A DNA stretch of 64,000 nt from Novosphingobium terrae (GTDB taxonomy: Bacteria > Pseudomonadota > Alphaproteobacteria > Sphingomonadales > Sphingomonadaceae), in NCBI RefSeq assembly GCF_017163935.1, contig NZ_JABVZR010000002.1, positions 1,736,001 to 1,800,000 on the forward strand. The letters run 5' to 3'. The notes below the pieces were generated by a model, which was given only the letters and a program-made list of their open reading frames with translations, ran no database searches and had not been told where the DNA came from. The position numbers and the translations under genes are program-made. Shown here piece after piece: positions 32,584-41,845 of this stretch. Each line of letters opens with the position of its first letter. Position 1 is the first letter of the stretch.

Positions 32584-33417
32584 ATGCGCGATGAGGATCT
32601 GGCCGCCGAATTTATCGAGCGTGCCGATGGCGCCCCGCTGATCGCCTTCGCCGGCAGCGACGCGCCCGAAAGCCACTACCGGATGGGCACGGTGCAATAT
32701 GACTGGCACAGTCATGTGCGCGGTCAGGTCTTCTGCGTGGAGAGCGGGCTGGTGCATGTCCGCACCTCGCATGGGTCATGGCTGTTGCCGCCGCATCGCG
32801 CGGGCTGGATTCCGCCGGGTGAGCCGCATTGGGTGCATATGGTCGGCGCGCAAAGCGGCTGGAGCGTGATCGTCGCGCCCGAGCCTGCGCGGCTCCTGCC
32901 GGACCGCCCGGCGGTGTTCGGCATCAGCGAGGTGATGCGCGCTTTGGTGCGCCGCGCGGTCTGCTGGGATGAGATGGTCAGCCTGCAACCGGCGCAGGAA
33001 CGGCTGATGCAGGTGCTGCTCGACGAGATGGTGCAGGCCCCGCAGGAGCCTTTACATCTGCCCATGCCCCGCGACGCGCGTCTTGCCCGCATCGCCCGCG
33101 CCCTGTTCGATGCGCCCGATGATCCGCGCGGGCTTGAAGAGTGGGCGAAATGGGGCGGGGTGTCCCCGCGCAGCCTGCGCCGTTTGATGCTGGCGGAAAC
33201 CGGCATGAGTTTCGGCGCCTGGCGCCAGCAGGCCAGCCTGACCCGCGCGCTGGAGATGCTGGCGCAGGGGCAGGCCGTGGCCGTGGTGGCCGACGCGCTG
33301 GGCTATGCCGCGCCCAGCAATTTCATCGCCATGTTCCGCCGCGCCTTTGGCGAGACGCCTGCGCGCTATTTCGCCAGGGGCAAGGACAGCGCCTTGCCGA
33401 AAGGCGCGCCGCTGTAG
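32584..33417 (+). CDS. AraC-family transcriptional regulator with cupin sensor
   Basis: 277 residues. The N-terminal half is a cupin-like sensor: YDWHSHVRGQVFCVESGLVHV and WIPPGEPHWVHM have the conserved His pattern. The C-terminal half holds the two AraC helix-turn-helix units: WGGVSPRSLRRLMLAETGMSFGAWRQQASL and VAVVADALGYAAPSNFIAMFRRAFGETPARYF. It likely controls the divergent flavin monooxygenase gene and itself through the direct repeats 29-57 bases before its start. Confidence 0.93.
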   Translation: MRDEDLAAEFIERADGAPLIAFAGSDAPESHYRMGTVQYDWHSHVRGQVFCVESGLVHVRTSHGSWLLPPHRAGWIPPGEPHWVHMVGAQSGWSVIVAPEPARLLPDRPAVFGISEVMRALVRRAVCWDEMVSLQPAQERLMQVLLDEMVQAPQEPLHLPMPRDARLARIARALFDAPDDPRGLEEWAKWGGVSPRSLRRLMLAETGMSFGAWRQQASLTRALEMLAQGQAVAVVADALGYAAPSNFIAMFRRAFGETPARYFARGKDSALPKGAPL

Positions 33418-33472
33418 ATCGGGCGCCCCGCCGTCAACAGCTGCGGGCGCACCACATCATTGGTTGTGGCCA

Positions 33473-33541
33473 TCAAAACATCGAGACCACGCCGCCTTGC
33501 GCCACATAGGCCCGATAGGCATCGAGTTGCCGACCCATCAT
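33473..33541 (-). pseudogene. possible 3' gene remnant
   Basis: In the 151-base gap after the AraC gene, a short leftward frame encodes QLDAYRAYVAQGG followed by a stop. It reads like the C-terminal end of an enzyme, but there is no gene body attached, since the glucuronidase gene ends 28 bases away in another frame. It may equally be chance in GC-rich DNA. Confidence 0.2.
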
Positions 33542-33568
33542 CTGGACCCTGTCGCGGGACAGGATCGG

Positions 33569-35515
33569 TCACAGGCTTTTTGGGGCGGCATGGGCCCATC
33601 GGGTGCGCAGCATTTTTGCGGCCTCCTTGGGGCGGCGATCCCGCGTGAAGACGCCTTTCAGATTGAGCGATCCCACGCGCATGATGTTCTGCGATGTCTT
33701 GAAATCGGCGAAGGCCCAGGGATGGGTGCCGATGACGAAAGGCAGCCCCGCCAGCACGTCGAGATAGGTGGCGATGAGATCGGACTGGAAATCCTCGCTC
33801 CACATTTCGGGTGGCTGGGCATGGATGCCCGCCATGGCATCGGCGCCGAATTCGGTCACGATGATCGGTTTCGCGCCGCATTTTTCGTGCAGACTGCGGA
33901 TGTCACGCTCCAGCGTCACGCCTGCATCGGCGATCCGGCCCGATCCGGCATACCAGCCATTGTAGCTGTTGGTGCAGATCACATCGCCCTGCGACACCCA
34001 TTCCACCGGGCCGCCCTGAACGCTGACCAGCGCCACCGGGCGCGTGCTGTCCAAAGAACGCAGATGGGCGAACATATCGGCAAAGAAGGCCGTGCCCTTG
34101 GCCACCGCATCGGCAGGCGCGGCTTCCTGAGAATGGAACGGCTTGGTCAGCGGTTCATTGGCAATCGACCACAGGATGACGCAGGCGTGGTTCTTGTCGC
34201 GCGAGACCAGATCGGTGATATCCTCGGTCAATTGCCGGTGGCGTGCGGCGATGGCGGCGGGGGCGTCGGCAAAGGTCATGCTGACCGCCGGGGTTTCCCC
34301 GATCACCAGAAAGCCATAGCGGTCCGCCAGCATCATCGCCTCTTCCGAATAGGGGTAGTGCGAGGTGCGGAAGCTGTTCGCCCCGATCCATTTGAGCAGC
34401 TCGAAATCGCGCACCAGCGCCGCCAGATCGAGCCCGCGCCCATGCAGGGCAAAATCCTCATGCTTGCCGAAGCCGCGCAGATGGATCGGTTCGCCATTGA
34501 GCAGCAGGGCCTCGCCCTTGACCTCGACCGTGCGCAGGCCGACCGGCAGGGCATATTCGTCAAGCGGTGCGCCCGCGCCCAGACGCAGGGTGAGCGTGTA
34601 AAGAAAGGGATCGCCCGGCCCCCAGAGACGGGGCGAGGGGACATGGATCGTGGCCAGACCCGAGCCATGGCTGATGGACACAGCCACCTCGATGGGAGAC
34701 GGCCCGCCGGTGAGCAGCAGTCGCGCCGGGCCAGACCAGCTGCCTGACACCGCCACGCGCACATCCACCAGCGCGGCGCTGCCCGAGCGCCGCGTGGTCA
34801 CCGTCAGATCGCGCAGATGGATCGCCGGGACCGAGCAAAGCCAGACTGGCCGGTGCAGGCCTGAATAAGGGAAAAAGTCATAGGAGGTTTCGGGCAGATC
34901 CTCCTGAGTGAGGTGGAAGGCCTGTGTGTCGGGGATGGCGGGTACGCGATCGATCCGCAGCCGGTTTTCCACCATCACTACCAGACGGTTGGGGCGGTCT
35001 GCGCGCACCACATCGCTGGCATCGAAGGCAAAGGGCAGATGGCCGCCCAGATGCTCGCCCAAAAGGTCGCCGTTGAGCCACACTTTGGCGCGATAGACCG
35101 CCGATCCGAAGCGCAGGATCAGGCGGCGGTCCCGGCTCGGGGCTTCGGCGTGAAATTCTGTTTGATACCATGCCGGGCCGAAATGATTCTGGGCATCGTC
35201 GAACAGGTCGTTCCAGCTGCAGGGGACGGGAATGCGGCGCGCCTGATCGAAGCCTTCGAACCAGCGTTGCGCCTCTCCCTGATCGTCGGGATCGAGGCGG
35301 AAATCCCACAGGCCGGACAGATCGCGGGTGGTTCTTGTCGCGCTTTCATGGGGGTAGAGCGGGGTGAAGCGCGGGTTGGCCGGTGTGTCGGCGGCGTCCG
35401 GCACAGGTGCGGCGACCGCAACATCGGCCAGCGAGGCGCTGACGGCAAGGCCAGCGCCGACCTCGAACATCTGCCTGCGCGTCAGATCCAGCCCGTGGCG
35501 TGTCATGTCGGCCAT
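33569..35515 (-). CDS. beta-glucuronidase-like GH2 enzyme, Tat-exported
   Basis: 648 residues. Domains run in GH2 order: a twin-arginine leader (LTRRQMFEVGAGLAVSASLADVAVA), a sugar-binding jelly roll (GLWDFRLDPDDQGEAQRWF), an immunoglobulin-like middle and a TIM barrel. The acid/base Glu is in ILWSIANEPLTKP (about residue 451), the nucleophile Glu in IIVTEFGADAMAG (about residue 554). NSYNGWY and TSQNIMRVGSLNLKGVFTRDRRPK are hallmarks of beta-glucuronidases of the UidA/GusA type. Most UidA proteins are cytoplasmic, so the Tat leader is notable. It diverges from a TonB receptor over a long control region with GntR-type sites. Confidence 0.9.
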   Translation of the reverse strand: MADMTRHGLDLTRRQMFEVGAGLAVSASLADVAVAAPVPDAADTPANPRFTPLYPHESATRTTRDLSGLWDFRLDPDDQGEAQRWFEGFDQARRIPVPCSWNDLFDDAQNHFGPAWYQTEFHAEAPSRDRRLILRFGSAVYRAKVWLNGDLLGEHLGGHLPFAFDASDVVRADRPNRLVVMVENRLRIDRVPAIPDTQAFHLTQEDLPETSYDFFPYSGLHRPVWLCSVPAIHLRDLTVTTRRSGSAALVDVRVAVSGSWSGPARLLLTGGPSPIEVAVSISHGSGLATIHVPSPRLWGPGDPFLYTLTLRLGAGAPLDEYALPVGLRTVEVKGEALLLNGEPIHLRGFGKHEDFALHGRGLDLAALVRDFELLKWIGANSFRTSHYPYSEEAMMLADRYGFLVIGETPAVSMTFADAPAAIAARHRQLTEDITDLVSRDKNHACVILWSIANEPLTKPFHSQEAAPADAVAKGTAFFADMFAHLRSLDSTRPVALVSVQGGPVEWVSQGDVICTNSYNGWYAGSGRIADAGVTLERDIRSLHEKCGAKPIIVTEFGADAMAGIHAQPPEMWSEDFQSDLIATYLDVLAGLPFVIGTHPWAFADFKTSQNIMRVGSLNLKGVFTRDRRPKEAAKMLRTRWAHAAPKSL

Positions 35516-35674
35516 CTGTCTCTACCCCTTTGTGTGTTGTCTGTTTCGCGGGCATGGTCAGGGCGGCGAATAGGCCCGATGTTGCCCGTTCCGTTTGTTG
35601 CTCTGGGCGCCAGTCCCGATTGCGCAAGGCTGCCGGGGCGGAGTGGCGATGGCAACAGGCTAGCAGCGGGTTTA

Positions 35675-35685
35675 TTGTATGACAA
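35675..35685. promoter_or_regulatory. GntR/FadR-type operator TTGTATGACAA
   Basis: Fits the T-N-GT-N3-AC-N-A consensus of FadR-subfamily GntR repressors, of which the uronate regulators UxuR and ExuR are members. It lies 160 bases before the beta-glucuronidase start. Confidence 0.6.
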
Positions 35686-35983
35686 CTATGCTGTTGCGGG
35701 CTCCAGTGGTGCTGTGGGAGGGGAAAGAGTGACCGTTCCGGGTGGCGCATTTGTCTGCTGATTTACGCGGCGGATGGAGTCCGGCGACGGGCCTGCCGGA
35801 TTGTGCCTTCCCATGGAAAAGCTGGCCAATGATGTCGCAGAAAGCAGCCTGATCGGCGAGCGGGCGGCCTTTTCTGCCGCGTACCGCTCGCCATCGTCAG
35901 GTGCAAAAGGGGCTAGGGTTGCGTCGAAGAATGAGGCGTGAGTGCGCGTTCGTATCGTTTGGCTGACGCAGATCTCGATAAAG

Positions 35984-35994
35984 TTATCATACAA
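35984..35994. promoter_or_regulatory. GntR/FadR-type operator TTATCATACAA
   Basis: Reverse orientation of the site at 35675 with one change in the left arm. It sits in the middle of the divergent region. Confidence 0.5.
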
Positions 35995-36316
35995 TATTCC
36001 GATCGGTTGATGAAAGGGCGATTGGCTTTCCCTCCAAACTAGTCGGCTCGTGAGGTCTGGAATGCTGCCTTATCGCGCCAAACTGCCATTGGGGCCCGCT
36101 GCTGGGCGATGTGCTCCATGCTTTTCACTTTTTAGCCATCAATGATATTCGGCCTTCTCAAGCCTAAGCGCGGGCCGAGCTGGGTTGGATCGTCCGGATG
36201 CCTCCGCGACCTACAATGCTTCCAATCTTCGACCATTCTCATTTATAGTATTGATTTTTAAGTATTATGGTAAAGTGTTCAATGCCATAAAATCCGCAAA
36301 TCAAGGCTTTTCAAAG

Positions 36317-36342
36317 TTATCCTACAACTAGTTGTCATACAC
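36317..36342. promoter_or_regulatory. paired GntR/FadR-type operators
   Basis: TTATCCTACAA at 36317-36327 is followed after four bases by TTGTCATACAC at 36332-36342; starts are 15 bases apart. The pair lies about 100 bases before the TonB receptor start. Together with two more distant copies this suggests cooperative or looped repression of both divergent genes. Confidence 0.55.
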
Positions 36343-36440
36343 ATTCTTTCCTGCTAGACGACCTGCCTGACAACGATGTCAGATTCTGAAATTGCCCGCT
36401 GAGGCAATCGGAAAAAGCCATAAGGCAGGGAGAACCGGGG

Positions 36441-38810
36441 ATGTTTAAGGACAGAATCCATCTGTGCACGGCAAGTTGTGTCGCCGCTTTGCTGGCCGCC
36501 ACACCGGGGCTGGCGCAGGCCGCCGACCAGGCCGCTGCGCCCGCGCCGACACCAGCAACCGACAGTGCAACGCCGGGGCTGGCCGATATTGTCGTGACCG
36601 CCAACCGCCGCTCGGAACGTTTGCAGGATGTGCCGATCTCGGTGACCGCCGTGACCAAGGATGTGCTGGAGCGCCAGAATGTCCGCGACATCTCCGACCT
36701 GACCAAGCTGGTGCCCGGCCTGACCATCAATTACGGCTCTCAGCCGGGCAATTTCAGCATCAACATGCGCGGCATCGGCACGCTGTCGAACGGCATTGCG
36801 GTGGAATCGGATGTCGCGGTGGTGATCGATGATGTGCCGGTCGGCTTTCAGGCCGCCGCCTTCAAGGATCTGATCGATGTCGAGCGGATCGAGGCGCTGA
36901 AAGGTCCACAAAGCACGCTGTTCGGCAAAAGCGCCATCGCCGGTGTGCTCAATGTCACCACCCAGGCGCCGACCAGCACCTGGACCGGGCGTGCCACCGG
37001 GCTGGTCACCAATGACCGCGAATGGCGGCTGGGCGGCACGATCTCCGGCCCGATCAGCGATACGCTCAAGATGCGGCTGACCGTGGCCCGCGATTCCTAT
37101 GCGGGCAATGTCCGCAACATCACCAATGGCAGCTGGCTGAACGGTAGCAAGGGCCTGACGGTGACCGGCAAGCTGCAATGGGACCCGAGTGAGCGCATCA
37201 CCGTCTCCTTCCAGCCGCGCTTCAACCAGACCGATGCGACCTGCTGCGTCAGCCCGATCAATTCGCTCTCACCCGGCCTGTTCTATCAGGGTATTCCGCA
37301 GCTACCGGCGTCGAGCGTGCTGGCGGGCATCCCGGTCAATGATCCGGCCAATACGAAGGTGCGCAATGATTTCCGCTCGGGCGGCGATTCCAGCACCTAT
37401 GGCGCGACGCTGCGCGCCAGCTACACGCTGGGCGATGGCCAATTGCTGCCGGGCGCCAGCCTGACCTACATCGGCTCCTTCGACCGTTACCAGATGCATG
37501 ACTATCAGGATATCGACGGCACCGATGCGCCGTTCCTGCTGTATTTCCCGGTCGCGGCGCCCTCGGGCATCAATGGCGGGGCGCGCATTCTGGGCCATTT
37601 CCATGCCCGCTCGGTGACGCAGGAACTGCGCCTGACCTCGCCTGCCGGGCAGCATCTGCGTTACACTTTCGGCCTGTGGTATGCGCGCAATTCGCTCGAC
37701 CGCCTGCTCGATCGTGGGCCGGTGCTGCAATACATCAGATATCTGGCGACGAGCCACAATGAGAACTATTCGTTCTACACCGATCTGTCCTATGATCTGA
37801 CGCGCAAGATCACGCTGAATGGCGGTTTCCGCCTTAACCGTCAGCATGTCGATTACACCTTTGACAATTACACCGCCGCAGTGCCCTTCCATCTTGGCGG
37901 CGGCAGTCTGGACGATGCGATCACCGGAAAGGTCGGCGCGCAATATCATCTGACGCGTGACAATATGCTCTATGCCACCTTCTCCACCGGCTACAAGGGG
38001 CAGGCCTATGATCTGGTCAGCACCTTCAACGCCGCCGAGGCAGCAGCGGGCCCGGTCCGTCCCGAAACGGCGAAGAACTATGAAATCGGCTTCAAGAGCA
38101 GTCTCTTCGATCACCGCCTTCTGTTCAACACCACACTGTTCTGGACCGATTACCATGGTTTCCAGACGTCTGTGCAGTCCTTCCTGCCGGATGGGACTTA
38201 TCTGACCTTCCTCAATTCGATCGGAAAACTGCGCACGCGCGGTGTCGAGGTCGATCTGATGGCGCGGCCCACCAATCGCCTGAAGATCAATGCTTCGGGC
38301 GCCTTTGATGACGCCAAGATCATCGATTTTCCCTATGGCCCCTGCTATGGCGGGCAAACGGCGGCGCAGGGTTGCGTGCCCGATCCGCGCGTGAGCGTGA
38401 ACCCCAGCAACATCCAGAACCTTGATGGCAAGCGCCTGAACAATGCGCCCAAATACAAGTTCAACCTTGGCAGCGAGTATGATTTCCCGCTGGGCAAGCC
38501 GGATCTGGGTGGCTTCATCACCTTCGCCTATCGCTGGCAGAGCCAGATCAACTTCTCGCTGAACCAGGACCCGGTGACGGTGGAGAAGCCCTATGGCGTT
38601 TTCGATGCCTCGATCGGCGGGACGGCCGGTGGTGGCCGCTATAAGCTGACGGTCTTCGTCAACAATCTGTTCGACAAGCATTATGCCGTGGGCCTTGGCA
38701 ACACGACCTCGGGCTTCAGCGCGCCGGGAGTGGTGGCCTCGGGCACCAACTGGCAGCCGGCGCGGGATTCGTTCCGCTATGTCGGCGTGCGCCTCGATAT
38801 GGGCTTCTGA
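36441..38810 (+). CDS. TonB-dependent receptor of the glucuronide locus
   Basis: 789 residues. A signal peptide (ASCVAALLAATPGLAQAAD) is followed by the plug start LADIVVTANRRSERLQDVPIS and RIEALKGPQSTLFGKSAIAGVLNV. The barrel ends in FRYVGVRLDMGF. The ribosome site is GGGAGAACC. It faces the beta-glucuronidase across the GntR-site region, so the likely cargo is a glucuronide or a uronic-acid-containing glycoside or oligosaccharide, to be cleaved in the periplasm by the Tat-exported enzyme. Confidence 0.93.
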   Translation: MFKDRIHLCTASCVAALLAATPGLAQAADQAAAPAPTPATDSATPGLADIVVTANRRSERLQDVPISVTAVTKDVLERQNVRDISDLTKLVPGLTINYGSQPGNFSINMRGIGTLSNGIAVESDVAVVIDDVPVGFQAAAFKDLIDVERIEALKGPQSTLFGKSAIAGVLNVTTQAPTSTWTGRATGLVTNDREWRLGGTISGPISDTLKMRLTVARDSYAGNVRNITNGSWLNGSKGLTVTGKLQWDPSERITVSFQPRFNQTDATCCVSPINSLSPGLFYQGIPQLPASSVLAGIPVNDPANTKVRNDFRSGGDSSTYGATLRASYTLGDGQLLPGASLTYIGSFDRYQMHDYQDIDGTDAPFLLYFPVAAPSGINGGARILGHFHARSVTQELRLTSPAGQHLRYTFGLWYARNSLDRLLDRGPVLQYIRYLATSHNENYSFYTDLSYDLTRKITLNGGFRLNRQHVDYTFDNYTAAVPFHLGGGSLDDAITGKVGAQYHLTRDNMLYATFSTGYKGQAYDLVSTFNAAEAAAGPVRPETAKNYEIGFKSSLFDHRLLFNTTLFWTDYHGFQTSVQSFLPDGTYLTFLNSIGKLRTRGVEVDLMARPTNRLKINASGAFDDAKIIDFPYGPCYGGQTAAQGCVPDPRVSVNPSNIQNLDGKRLNNAPKYKFNLGSEYDFPLGKPDLGGFITFAYRWQSQINFSLNQDPVTVEKPYGVFDASIGGTAGGGRYKLTVFVNNLFDKHYAVGLGNTTSGFSAPGVVASGTNWQPARDSFRYVGVRLDMGF

Positions 38811-38823
38811 CCGGCGATCCGCT

Positions 38824-38859
38824 GCGCCCCTTCCGCGCGTGACAGTGCGGAAGGGGCGC
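38824..38859 (+). terminator. strong hairpin terminator after TonB receptor
   Basis: GCGCCCCTTCCGC at 38824-38836 pairs perfectly with GCGGAAGGGGCGC at 38847-38859 (13 base pairs, 10-base loop), 14 bases after the receptor stop. The following CTGATCTTG is only weakly T-rich. Confidence 0.7.
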
Positions 38860-39040
38860 CTGATCTTGCCCCCGCTGCAATTCTAGGCGTTTTTACCCGG
38901 CTTGAATGGGGTAAAAAACCTATATCAATTCGTTAGAACCGGCCCCGCCAAGCTTAAGAACCGCTCAGTGGGCGGCCAGACGATCGGCGCGCCCGAGAGG
39001 GCTCCTGACCGATCTGGGCCGCATACTCCAGGGAGGGCGA

Positions 39041-40510
39041 ATGCTGACCGTGGACCGGATATCTCCTTTGCCATCCCGAGAGGGCCGCGCCCTTGTCTGC
39101 GCCCTTCTGCTGCTCGCGCTTCAGCCGGGCACCGTGGAAGCGCAGGCGGCGCTTCCTGTCATGGGCGCCCGGGCTGATCTTCGCGCCGATCCCGATTGCC
39201 ACCTCACCAAGATCGTCGAGGTGCCGATGGAATTTGTGCAGAACCATTACGTGGTGAATGCCTTGCTCAATGGAAGGCCGGCCAAAGTGATGGTCGATAC
39301 CGGTGCAATGAGTTCAGGCCTGCTGTTCAGCGCGATCGAGGCGCTGGGGCTCTCGCATGATGTGGACACATCGCTGGTCCTGTCTGGCGCTGGCGGCAAG
39401 ATCCCGGCGCAGTTTCCAGCCATTGTCCATTCCTTCAAGGTGGGCGGCATCGACTTCCAGGATGTCTCAACCCCCGGGCTGCCCATGCTTGCCACGGATG
39501 CGGCGGCGGGGCCTGTTGGCCTGATGGGGGCGAACCTGCTGTCCAGATATGATGTGGAGTTCAATTTTCCCAACAGCACCATGGCGCTGTGGTCAGCGCA
39601 GGGATGCAAGAGCCTGCTTGTGCCGTGGCAAGGCCGGATCACGGCGTTTCGGGCTCATCGCATCCGTGGCAATGCCTTTGTGATCCCGGTTGTTCTCAAT
39701 GGCCATGTTGTCCAAGCGCTGCTCGACACGGGCTCCGATGCCAGCATGTTGGCGCGCGAGGCGGCGCTGGCGGCCGGCGTGACACCCGAAGCGCTCGAAG
39801 CCGACAGGCCGGGCGCCCGATATGGCGTGAGCGGCAAGGTCATGAAAAGCCATCTCCATCACTTCGAGACCCTGCGCATCGGGCCGGAAATCTTTCGGGA
39901 TGCCGGGGTCATCGTTGCTGACGATATGAAGTCGGACGATGTCGATATGCTCCTGGGCCTCGATTTCATGCGGCGCCGCCGGATCTGGGTGTCCTACACC
40001 ACGGATGAGGTGTTCATACAGGCGCTCCCTGCGGCGACCACGCCCGGGAATGTGCCGCCTCCTGCCGCCGCGCCGCACATGGCAAGCGAGCCGGTTGTGC
40101 AAATCATGCGGCATGATGGTGCGGTTGCGCCAACACCCACGCCAGCCTCGGCACCGGCATCAGGGCTGCCAAACCGGCGCGCCATGCCGATCGGGAATCC
40201 GGCCAGCTGGCTGACGTCAGAGAGATATCCCAGCGCCGCCTTGCGGATGGGGGAGCAAGGCGTGGTCGGTTTCGGGCTGACCATCGATCACAACGGTCAG
40301 GTGATCGGCTGTAACATCACGCGATCGAGCGGATCGCCCTCGCTGAATGCCGGCACCTGCGCGATTATGATGATGCATGGGCAATTTTCCCCCGCCACGG
40401 ATGCGGATGGCAAGCCGACCGTGGGCACATACACCAGCTCGGTCCATTGGACGATGCCTCCGGACAAGCAGGTTGCCGTCGCACCCGCGATGCGTCCGCC
40501 CGCCCCGTGA
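39041..40510 (+). CDS. exported double retropepsin-like protease with C-terminal TonB domain
   Basis: 489 residues. A signal peptide (ALVCALLLLALQPGTVEAQ) is followed by two retroviral-type aspartic protease domains. The first has active-site VMVDTGAMSSG (Asp86) and the second ALLDTGSDASM (Asp229); each is followed by the expected hydrophobic-Gly segment (LMGANLLSRYDVEF; LLGLDFMRRRRIWV). A Pro/Ala-rich linker (about residues 330-380) leads to a TonB C-terminal domain: YPSAALRMGEQGVVGFGLTID, then NGQVIGCNITRSSGSPSLN, ending in a WTMPP tail. Two such monomer domains in one chain could form an internal pepsin-like dimer. Both the substrate and the partner of the TonB domain are unknown. GGGAGGG precedes the start. 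Confidence 0.88.
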   Translation: MLTVDRISPLPSREGRALVCALLLLALQPGTVEAQAALPVMGARADLRADPDCHLTKIVEVPMEFVQNHYVVNALLNGRPAKVMVDTGAMSSGLLFSAIEALGLSHDVDTSLVLSGAGGKIPAQFPAIVHSFKVGGIDFQDVSTPGLPMLATDAAAGPVGLMGANLLSRYDVEFNFPNSTMALWSAQGCKSLLVPWQGRITAFRAHRIRGNAFVIPVVLNGHVVQALLDTGSDASMLAREAALAAGVTPEALEADRPGARYGVSGKVMKSHLHHFETLRIGPEIFRDAGVIVADDMKSDDVDMLLGLDFMRRRRIWVSYTTDEVFIQALPAATTPGNVPPPAAAPHMASEPVVQIMRHDGAVAPTPTPASAPASGLPNRRAMPIGNPASWLTSERYPSAALRMGEQGVVGFGLTIDHNGQVIGCNITRSSGSPSLNAGTCAIMMMHGQFSPATDADGKPTVGTYTSSVHWTMPPDKQVAVAPAMRPPAP

Positions 40511-40518
40511 GGCAGCGT

Positions 40519-40540
40519 GGGCGTTCCGCAAGGACGCCCC
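40519..40540. terminator. imperfect hairpin between convergent genes
   Basis: GGGCGTTCC and GGACGCCCC pair around GCAA with one bulged T, in the 52-base gap between the protease and desaturase stops. No clear T-tract is present on either side. Confidence 0.35.
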
Positions 40541-40562
40541 GTTGGCGGGAAGACAGGGCGGC

Positions 40563-41669
40563 TTAGCGGGTCCTGGCCGTTCCGCTGCCCACCCAGCTGC
40601 GCACGGTGGACAGCAGGCTGGGATAGCTGCTGCCGTGGTAGGTCTTGCCCTTGCCGAACTGGTCGGCCAGCAGGCGATGCGCCTTGCCCAGATCATGATA
40701 GGGCAGGGACGGCAGAAGATGGTGAAGCGCATGATAGCGCAGCCCCACAGGCGCCCAGAGCATCGGCAGCAGCGCGGGCGGGGGGACATTGACGGAATCG
40801 GCGAATTGCGCGGTCAGGCTCATGGCTTCGCCGGTTTCATTCTTCCAGACATGCGCGCCCAGCGTCCTGACCTGATTGATCAGCGCAACGCCCATCACCA
40901 CGGCGAAAACCAGCGCCACACTGCGCAGCGACACAAGATGCGTCAGCACCAGCGCCAGGGCGCAGAGGGCCCAGATCGTGCAGCCCGCTTCAAGCAGCAG
41001 CCAGCGGTGATAGACCTCCGGCTTGGGCTGGGTGCGGCGATAATCCGGGTTGATGGCAAGGGCAGAGAAGCGGGCCACGATGGCACGGCGCCACTGCGGA
41101 TTCAAAAGCCCGACAGGCGCCAGAATCGCGAAACGAAGGAACAGACCGATGGGCGCCAGGGCGGCAAGGCCGGTGAAGCCCGCCACCTTGCCCCATCCGG
41201 CGCCGGCCAGCGGCAGATATTCCGGATCGCGCGGCGTGCCGTAGCTGGTACGCAGATGATGCTGATTGTGGACGCCCTCATACATGAAGGAGGGCGTCAG
41301 CAGCGGAATCCCCACCAGCAGGTTCCAGCCGATATGAAAGCTGCGCATCTTGCGGAACGGGATATGCGTCAGCTCATGAATGAAGCTCTCGGCCCGGTAG
41401 AGCGCGAGCACCGCCACGACAAAGCATCCCGCCGCGGCCAGATCGAAAGGCCGGTTGAGCAGCGCCAGCAGGGCGCCATAGCCGATGGTGATCGTGAGCA
41501 GCAGGTCGGTCCAGTAGATCGCGGGCTTCGGGCCTGTGAACTGGCGCGCCACCTGGGCGGCGGTGGTCAGCAGGGCCGCATCCTCCTGGTTCTGCTGGCC
41601 GGGGGCAGCAGGCGCCGGGATGGGGGCGGCTTCGACAGTCCTTTGGGCGATCGTCATGGATGGGGACAT
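40563..41669 (-). CDS. membrane fatty acid desaturase-like protein
   Basis: 368 residues. The three histidine boxes of the membrane desaturase/hydroxylase superfamily are present: HELTHIPF (HxxxH), HNQHHLR (HxxHH-like) and LRYHALHHLLP (HxxHH). Hydrophobic pairs (LLLTITIGYGALLALL, LAAAGCFVVAVLALY, CALALVLTHLVSL) provide the membrane segments. The iron-oxygen site would sit on the cytoplasmic face. It may desaturate phospholipid acyl chains or hydroxylate a lipid or carotenoid-like substrate. The start is uncertain among 41681, 41669 and 41657; GAGGA lies 12 bases before the one chosen. No operon partner. Confidence 0.85.
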   Translation of the reverse strand: MSPSMTIAQRTVEAAPIPAPAAPGQQNQEDAALLTTAAQVARQFTGPKPAIYWTDLLLTITIGYGALLALLNRPFDLAAAGCFVVAVLALYRAESFIHELTHIPFRKMRSFHIGWNLLVGIPLLTPSFMYEGVHNQHHLRTSYGTPRDPEYLPLAGAGWGKVAGFTGLAALAPIGLFLRFAILAPVGLLNPQWRRAIVARFSALAINPDYRRTQPKPEVYHRWLLLEAGCTIWALCALALVLTHLVSLRSVALVFAVVMGVALINQVRTLGAHVWKNETGEAMSLTAQFADSVNVPPPALLPMLWAPVGLRYHALHHLLPSLPYHDLGKAHRLLADQFGKGKTYHGSSYPSLLSTVRSWVGSGTARTR

Positions 41670-41845
41670 CTTATGCAACATTCCTCGCCGACACAGCGGC
41701 GGCCTTTGTAGGTGGTCGGTCTCGTGGGGACCACATACATGATCTTCCAGAGCGCCAAAGCGATTTCGACCGCGCGCCGGTCGTCACACCGGCCTTCTGC
41801 GACGAACAGCGCATCGGTGGCAGAGGCCTCGCCCCTTGGAATGCG

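Larger units (their letters stand above)
35516..36440. other. 925-base divergent control region
   Basis: Between the beta-glucuronidase and TonB receptor starts there is no convincing gene. The right half is clearly AT-richer than its surroundings. It contains four copies of a TTGTATGACAA-like word, listed separately. An open frame at 35686-35994 lacks a ribosome site and family resemblance and was not accepted. Confidence 0.7.

Noticed and set aside
35686..35994. A 102-codon minus-strand frame in the divergent control region
   Set aside because: No ribosome site, no recognisable domain, and it lies across predicted GntR operators.
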